Assembly (NCBI RefSeq): GCF_041734735.1
Contig: NC_134900.1
Span: 39,147,954-39,211,953, forward strand
DNA: 64,000 bases
Direction of reading: 5' to 3'
Source: Babylonia areolata
Lineage: Eukaryota; Mollusca; Gastropoda; Neogastropoda; Buccinidae
Part shown: positions 58,343 to 64,000 of the stretch, in pieces
Layout of the letters: every line of letters begins with the position of its first letter
Numbering within the stretch: position 1 is the first letter of the stretch
Notes under the pieces: model-generated
Databases searched by the model: none
What the model saw: the letters and a program-made list of their open reading frames with translations, nothing else
Told to the model about the DNA's origin: nothing
Made by a program: the position numbers and the translations under genes

Positions 58343-59236
58343 GCGATATTGTGTATTCCTTCATGCCCACTTTGGCATGATCCCCAGTCTGAAGTGAGTG
58401 GAAGCTGCTGGAAAGGGGCAAGGGGGGTGGGGGTGGAGGTCAGTGGGAGAGAGGAGGAGGGGCCGTGTCTGTCTATGGTGCGTTACAAGCCCCAAGAGAT
58501 GTCTTTTCATTTTTTCTTTGCACAGAAAGCTTGATTATTTGCCAAAGTTAAATATGGAATTCCGAGAGTATGAAGATTTTCAATTTTTAATTAAAGTACC
58601 TTGGATTTGAAGATGAAAAAGGGGAATAAAGAATAGTTCACCTCAGTTCAGTTCACAAGTGTAGTGGCTGCTTCTGATGCTGAGACCAGTTGGTAAGAGA
58701 ACACCACAGTTGTCTGAAAAACCTCAAAAGCTGAACAAATCTGAGAAACGTTACAGTTATCAGAATTGAGTACCCTTTTTCTCCAGCAGTTGTACATACA
58801 CTGTTATTGATGTGCATTCCACTGGCAACGGTCATTTTTGTTCCTTTTGGTAGTCATTGCTTTTCCATATGTGCCAGCGAACCACATGGTGATCGTGGAT
58901 AAGCCGCAGCTGTGTCACATAATCAATGCCTTGCGCACAAATGTATGAGTCATAAGTTGTTGTTGTTTTTTTTTCATTTAGCTTTTTCATTACATACATT
59001 TTTATCTACCTTTACAACTCGACAAATACAAGAAAAATGAGATTTGACACGTGTGGGGATTTTCAGGGATTATTTTTTTTATAGGTGAAAATTTTAAAAA
59101 AAGTGACATTTTGCTGCTGTTGAGGCACCATAGGTGTGAGGCAAGATTGAGGGACTGGCTGGCCAGATCAATCATGGGAGCACAGGACAGCTTCCCTGCT
59201 CTGTCTTGGGCCCTCTCCATCTGTGTGGGTGGGTTG

Positions 59237-59272
<36 letters not shown>

Positions 59273-59330
59273 CGCCCTTCACACTGTGTCTCTTGATCTG
59301 TTTGTTTTGGTTTTTTTCCAGACTGTTTAT
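58343..59330. other. CADPS intron 3 spacer
   Basis: Unique sequence with a (GA)n run at 59251-59271. No exon-like segment or transposon was recognised. Confidence 0.45.
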
Positions 59331-59737
59331 CCTCCTTCTCTCTCCCTCTCTCCCTCCTATCATCTCCCCCCCCCCTCTCTCTCTCTCTCTACCCCCCCCT
59401 CTCTCTCTCTCTACCCTACCCTCTCTCTACCCCTTTCTCTGCCCCTCTCCCTCTCTCTACCCCACCCCCCACCCCCTCTTTCTCTACCCCTTTCTCTCTA
59501 CCCCCCCCCCCTCTACCCCCCTCTCTTCTCTCTTACCCCTCTCTCTCTCTACCCCTCTCTCTCTCTCTCTACCCCTCTCTCTCTCTCTACCCCTCTCTCT
59601 CTCTCTACCCCTTTCTCTCTCTCTACCCACCTCTCTTCTCTCTTACCACTCTCTCTCTCTACCCCTCTCTCTCTCTCTACCCCTCTCTCTCTCTCTCTCT
59701 CTTGATCTGCCCCTCCCTCCCCCCCCCCCCCCTCCCC

Positions 59738-59765
<28 letters not shown>
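59331..59765. repeat. Pyrimidine tract, (CT)n with TACCCC interruptions
   Basis: About 430 bp of C/T with the word CTCTACCCC recurring every 20-30 bp, a degenerate minisatellite on a CT background. (CA)n follows at about 59904-59936. Confidence 0.9.
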
Positions 59766-59774
<9 letters not shown>

Positions 59775-59898
59775 TCTCTCTGTTCTCTGTCTATTATCTT
59801 TATTCTCTCTGTGCCTCTCTCTTCTTTCAGAATCTCTTCTTCACCTCCCACCCCCCTTCCGCCCCCCATCTTCTCTCTCTTGCTTTCCCCTCTCTACC

Positions 59899-59936
<38 letters not shown>

Positions 59937-60283
59937 ACGATCAGATGCTGTGCAGTGAGAGAGGAGAGACAGGGAGAGCAGTTGGTGTGTCTGGGCCAAT
60001 TTAAACCCATTGGTCACTGTCTCTGTTGGGGGAAATGGAGGGGGGTGGGGGATGGGGGGGGGATAGAGGGTGGTAAGGTGGTTGTGTGAGAGGGATGGGG
60101 GGTTGGGGGGGGGCAATATCAAATACTCTCCCCATACCACCACTTCCCCCTCCCCCTCTGTCCAGTCTTGTGTCCCACCCAGCACCCCTCCCCTCTGGCC
60201 AGACAGGGTGGGTCAGTCATTCTGGCAGCCTCCCAAGTGGCTGCTGCTGTCCTGACCCTGCACCTTGCTCAGGGGGCCTGCAC
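59937..60283. other. Intronic spacer
   Basis: Unique sequence with G-runs at 60038-60066 and 60098-60110. Nothing coding was recognised. Confidence 0.4.
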
Positions 60284-60497
60284 TCACACACACACACAGG
60301 CAACACGTTTGTATACAGTGCATGTGTACACACACACACACACACACACACACAGGCAACACGTTTGTATACAGTGCATGTGTACACACACACGCACACA
60401 CACAAAGGCAACACGTTTGTATTCAGTGCATGTGTACACACACACACACACACACACACACAGGCAACACGTTTGTATTCAGTGCATGTGTACACAC
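60284..60497. repeat. About 60-bp tandem repeat carrying a (CA)n core, 4 copies
   Basis: The unit contains GGCAACACGTTTGTATACAG and TGCATGTGTACACAC followed by a (CA)n run of variable length. Here a microsatellite is part of the minisatellite unit. Confidence 0.92.
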
Positions 60498-60597
60498 ACT
60501 TCATCAGGAGAGAGAGAGACTGAGAGTGAAATGTAAACAGTTGTTTTTATATCAGAAAACGTGAGAATGTGTCTGTGAAAGTGAGCGAATGGGAGTG

Positions 60598-60790
60598 CAA
60601 CAGCAGAGGAATTGTGTACAAAATCCAGAAATAGATCAATAAATGTATGTAAAAATAGCAGATGAAATAAAAAGAGGAGAGAGGAGAGCGAGTGGGGGTG
60701 AAAGGGGGGAGGGGGGAGTACAACAGTAAGGAATTGTGTATACAAAATCCAGAAATAGATCAATAAAGGGATATAAAAATAGCAGAATGA
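60598..60790. repeat. Imperfect direct duplication of about 65 bp
   Basis: GAATTGTGTACAAAATCCAG at about 60610 recurs as GAATTGTGTATACAAAATCC at about 60730, with AGAAATAGATCAATAAA and TAAAAATAGCAG following in both. The copies are separated by a purine-rich stretch of about 50 bp. Confidence 0.85.
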
Positions 60791-61860
60791 ATCAATAAAC
60801 TGTGGTAAGGGGAGGCTTTTCTGGGAAGTGGAAAAGTTGACAGTGGGGGGAGGGGGGAGGTGGCAGAGGGATGCAGGGAACAAGGCCTTGAGAAATAGCT
60901 CACATTTCTGGGCCCTTTTTGTGTCCAATTCTTCCTCCTTCGTGCGCTCAGCTTCCGGACTGCATTGCTCTGCGCCTGGCTCTGAATTGCCTTCCATTCT
61001 TGTCTGCGGCTTTCACATTTCCCTGAAAGGGGGGAGGGGGGTGTAAACAACAACAGCAACAAAAATAGAATAATAATGCAATAATATTTATTCATAGTGA
61101 AGGATTAACAAAAGATAATAAAACAAAAACAATAACAAAAAACCCAAATGAAATGGGAATGCAATGTTTATTTATGGTGGAAGGCAAATGAAGATCGTTT
61201 AGAGCAGAGACTGGTCTTTTTCTTTTGAAAAAAAACAACTGAACAACTATGAAATGATGTCTGGTCACAATGGAGGACAGAGATCACATACCAGCAGATA
61301 GTATTCCAAAAATTAATGCTCTTAATTTGAGATAGATGTATATTTAGAACCAATGGTTTGGCTCAGATGTGTATGAACGCCACTGATCTACAAAAGCCAG
61401 TTAATGCAATTTTAATCCCAATTGCTGGTCTGGCTTTGTGTTCTTCATGGAGAATTACTCTCCATCATCTGATGTATTTGTTCACAATCAAAAATCTATT
61501 TGGATATAACGTTTCTAATGTATCACAAGCCCTGTGTCATGCTGTTTTCAATGGCAAATTGTTTACAGTTAATGGAATATGAGATTTTTGTTGTTGTTGT
61601 ACAGTCTCTGTCCTTTTTGTTCTCTTTACGTTTAGATGGAAATGCTCCACATGAATGGTAATTATGATATTATGACAGTGATGATGATGATGATGATTGT
61701 TATATGGAGTTGGTTGCAAGGTGAAAATGGCATGGTAATGTCCAGAACAATGGAAGTATCATTTTTTTTCCTCCTGATTAAACGTGGGAGATACTTGTGC
61801 AGGTTATCTGGGAGGGAAGCCACAAGAATGAGTGAGAAAAGGCATGTCCTGATCAGAAGG
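60791..61860. other. CADPS intron 3 right part
   Basis: Unique AT-rich sequence. A minus-strand open frame at 60479-60997 has no recognisable domain. No exon compatible with CADPS was seen. TG microsatellites begin at 61861 and lead up to exon 4. Confidence 0.45.
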
Positions 61861-61980
61861 TGGTGTGTGTGTGTGTGTGTGCATGATGTGTGTGTGTGTG
61901 TGTGTGTGCATTGTGTGTATGTGTGTGTGTGTGTGATTGTGTGCAATGTGTGTGTGTGTGTGTGTGTGTGTGTGTTGCAG

Positions 61981-62077
61981 GGCCCAGCATTCGTCCATGT
62001 CCAAGCTGGACATGAGTGATGCGGACAGTGAGCCTGGCCTGTCCAAGATGGACGTCGTCCTCAACTTCTGTCTGGAG
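61981..62077 (+). CDS. CADPS: CADPS exon 4 (residues 360-392)
   Basis: This 97-nt exon has acceptor TGTGTTGCAG ending at 61980, immediately after more than 100 bp of TG-rich repeat, and donor GTCAGC at 62078. Joined to the two bases left by exon 3 it encodes RAQHSSMSKLDMSDADSEPG and LSKMDVVLNFCLE. The second part matches vertebrate LSKSDVVLSFSLE, the entry to the C2 domain; the first part is the variable linker. The donor is weak after GT. Confidence 0.93.
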
Positions 62078-62154
62078 GTCAGCGTTGTTGTCTCTTGTGA
62101 TCATTGTTAGGGTGACTGTGTTTCTTAACATACATCTACAAATGCATGCGCATG

Positions 62155-62362
62155 CCCACACACATGCACGCACACACACTTGTGCACACACATAAACACA
62201 TGCACACACATATACACACACACACATACATATGTAAACACACACACATACGTGCACACACACACACACACAAACACACAGAGGCACACACATACACACA
62301 CACACACACACATACGCACGTGCGCACACACACACACACACACACCACACACACACACACAA
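62155..62362. repeat. CA-rich microsatellite in CADPS intron 4
   Basis: About 200 bp of interrupted (CA)n with TG-bearing interruptions fills most of the 361-bp intron. Confidence 0.9.
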
Positions 62363-62438
62363 CTAGAAAAACCCAACTGTTCTTAAAAGACATTTAATAA
62401 TGTTAAAGTTTTATGTCTGCACCCCACACGTGTCCCAG

Positions 62439-62560
62439 GTCCATGTGATAGAAGTGAAAGGCCTGAAGTCACTGCCCCAGAACAAGATTGTCTACTGCAC
62501 CATGGAGGTGGAAGGGGGGGAGAAATTGAAGACAGATCAGGCGGAAGCGTCCAAACCGGC
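62439..62560 (+). CDS. CADPS: CADPS exon 5 (residues 393-432 plus two bases), C2 domain start
   Basis: 122 nt, phase 0 start, acceptor GTGTCCCAG (ending 62438) and donor GTGAGT at 62561. It encodes [40 protein letters not shown] and two bases (GC) of an alanine codon. This is nearly identical to vertebrate GLKSLAPNRIVYC and [20 protein letters not shown], the first strands of the CADPS C2 domain. Most calcium-coordinating aspartates of classical C2 domains are not in this stretch. Confidence 0.97.
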
Positions 62561-63214
62561 GTGAGTTGTGTGTCCACAGAGTGCTCAGAACTGGACTAAC
62601 ATGCTGCTGTTGTGGTGACTTCTCCGTTGTATTTCTTTAGTACATGGTGCAAGTGTATATCCACAAAAAATTGTGTGTGTGAATGTGTGTGTGTGTGTTT
62701 GTGTCTGTTTACTTATTGGAAAGGTGATGTTTTTATCAGGCTTGCTTTACCATATTTTTTATCAGGCTTGCTTTGCTATATTTTGGGGAAGTTTGCTTTG
62801 CTATAACTGTATTTTGTGTGTTTTGTTAAAATTATATGTTGTATGCCAGTGTTTACTGTTTTTCTTGTAATGTGTATGTATCACAGACTTCACCACACTG
62901 GAAATTCTCTCACTGAGATAATGAATTTGTTGTGATTCTGATTCTGATGCTTCTGCATCGTTGGACACATGAGGCAGTCAAAGAGCATCATGCTCTGTGG
63001 TGCTCTGCATCTTTCTTTATTGTCTGTTGTTGTTTTTTTGTATAAATTACTGGCTTGTTCTTCCATAAGACAACCAACATCAGTGCACTGATAGATTTGT
63101 CATGGATGGCATGTGCTGGAATTTTTTATTTTTTATTTTTATTTTTTTCATAATCCACTGATGCTGAATTAGATTACGGGATCTTCTCCTTCTCTCTCTT
63201 CTCTTTTCTTGTGC
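62561..63214. other. CADPS intron 5, left part
   Basis: AT-rich unique sequence with a short repeated phrase (CAGGCTTGCTTTRC) at 62738-62775 and a T-rich stretch at 63121-63150. A strong pyrimidine tract begins at about 63184. Confidence 0.5.
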
Positions 63215-63224
63215 CCCAGAACAG

Positions 63225-63252
63225 ATGGGACACACAGGGGGACTTGACCACT
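63225..63252 (+). pseudogene. Exon-6-like fragment of CADPS, probably a decayed duplicate
   Basis: After a strong pyrimidine tract and CCCCAGAACAG (ending 63224), the sequence completes the split alanine codon of exon 5 and reads AWDTQGDLTT in the required phase. Animal CADPS has a tryptophan then G/D-TQGDF at this point. A TGA follows directly and later sequence does not match the protein, so this is not a working exon as it stands. It is the first, best-preserved unit of the array that follows. The true exon 6 may lie beyond the window. Confidence 0.5.
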
Positions 63253-64000
63253 TGACACCTTGAAACTGAAACTGAAAACTGACCTTCTCCTCTTCTCACT
63301 TCCTCCACTGTGTCAGGTGGGACACGGGTTGACTTGACCTCCTTGAAACTGAAAACTGACCTTCTCCCCCACCCACCCCCTCCCCCATGTCAGAGGGGAC
63401 ATGCAGGTTGACTTGACCTCCTTGAAACTGAAAACTGACCTCCACCACCCCCACCCCCCTCCCCCATGTCAGAGGGGACACGCAGGTTGACTTGACCTCC
63501 TTGAAACTGAAAACTGACCTCCACCACCCCCACCCCCCTCCCCCATGTCAGAGGGGACACGCAGGTTGACTTGACCTCCTTGAAACTGAAAACTGACCTT
63601 CTCCTCTTCTCACTTCCTCCACTGTGTCAGGTGGGACACGGGTTGACTTGACCTCCTTGAAACTGAAAACTGACCTCCACCACCCCCACCCCCCTCCCCC
63701 ATGTCAGAGGGGACATGCAGGTTGACTTGACCTCCTTGAAACTGAAAACTGACCTTCTCCCCCACCCACCCCTCACCCATGTCAGAGGGGACATGCAGGT
63801 TGACTTGACCTCCTTGAAACTGAAAACTGACCTTCTCCCCCACCCACCCCTCACCCATGTCAGAGGGGACATGCAGGTTGACTTGACCTCCTTGAAACTG
63901 AAAACTGACCTTCTCCCCCACCCACCCCTCACCCATGTCAGAGGGGACATGCAGGTTGACTTGACCTCCTTGAAACTGAAAACTGACCTTCTCCCCCACC
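63225..64000. repeat. About 78-bp tandem repeat reaching the window edge, 9-10 copies
   Basis: Units contain a pyrimidine tract, a TGTCAG step, RGGGACACGCAGG-type sequence, TTGACTTGACCTCCTTGAAA and CTGAAAACTGACC. The order pyrimidines, AG, then a TGGGACACACAGGGGGACTT-like segment mirrors a splice acceptor plus the start of CADPS exon 6. Open minus-strand frames here are periodicity artefacts. Confidence 0.92.

Noticed and set aside
56379-58421. Minus-strand open frame of 680 codons rich in proline and serine
   Set aside because: Produced by a 69-bp repeat period and G/A-rich composition; no domain and no gene context.
60479-60997. Minus-strand open frame of 172 codons
   Set aside because: No recognisable domain; includes a long C/T-rich stretch; no splice or promoter support.
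63610-63999. Minus-strand open frame with a repeated SFQFQGGQVN peptide
   Set aside because: Encoded by the 78-bp array, which is better explained as plus-strand acceptor and exon-edge copies.

Overview
The window looks like a lophotrochozoan, probably gastropod mollusc, genome. Evidence: animal split genes with GT-AG introns, two tRNA-derived SINE families of a type I associate with molluscs, CR1/L2- and Jockey-like LINE fragments, and extreme densities of CA/GA/TG microsatellites and minisatellites. The clade is inferred from repeat style and protein similarity. No viral, LTR or bacterial material was seen.

Two protein genes lie head to tail on the + strand. (1) A TEX36-like (HDNR-motif) gene has four exons at 1013-1054, 12026-12139, 20028-20099 and 26060-26536. 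All junctions are phase 0, the protein is 234 aa, and an AATAAA lies at 26667. (2) The 5' third of CADPS (CAPS/unc-31, calcium-dependent secretion activator) has exons at 31726-32556, 34090-34170, 40107-40273, 61981-62077 and 62439-62560, encoding about 432 residues up to the start of the C2 domain. The gene runs out of the window. A perfect NRF1-type palindrome lies about 130 bp upstream of its start codon. The two genes have no obvious functional link.

The rest is introns and a 5 kb spacer, and by adding coordinates roughly half of the window is tandem repeat. TEX36-like intron 1 holds an 8.3 kb array of about 140 copies of a 59-bp unit. Intron 2 holds a LINE, a SINE, a 43-bp array and a 14-bp array. 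Intron 3 holds a second LINE, a 48-bp array, a 76/77-bp array carrying five perfect CRE palindromes, a 46-bp array and a SINE with an internal 30-bp array. In CADPS, intron 1 carries a hAT-like MITE. Intron 2 has a SINE, a 59/62-bp array and a 35-bp array. The 21.7 kb intron 3 has at least nine unrelated arrays in series. Intron 5 ends in an array whose units resemble the splice acceptor and 5' end of the next CADPS exon.

The most interesting pattern is that several minisatellites are made of, sit inside, or abut a SINE: 1-440, 25519-25905, 55223-55668 and 49966-51419. Another array (63225-64000) appears to be seeded by an exon edge. This suggests local tandem amplification of whatever sequence is present, with SINEs as frequent seeds. 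A second theme is that several exons are embedded in long TG repeats. I found no new enzymatic or defence system. The very long open frames inside the arrays are by-products of repeat periodicity.
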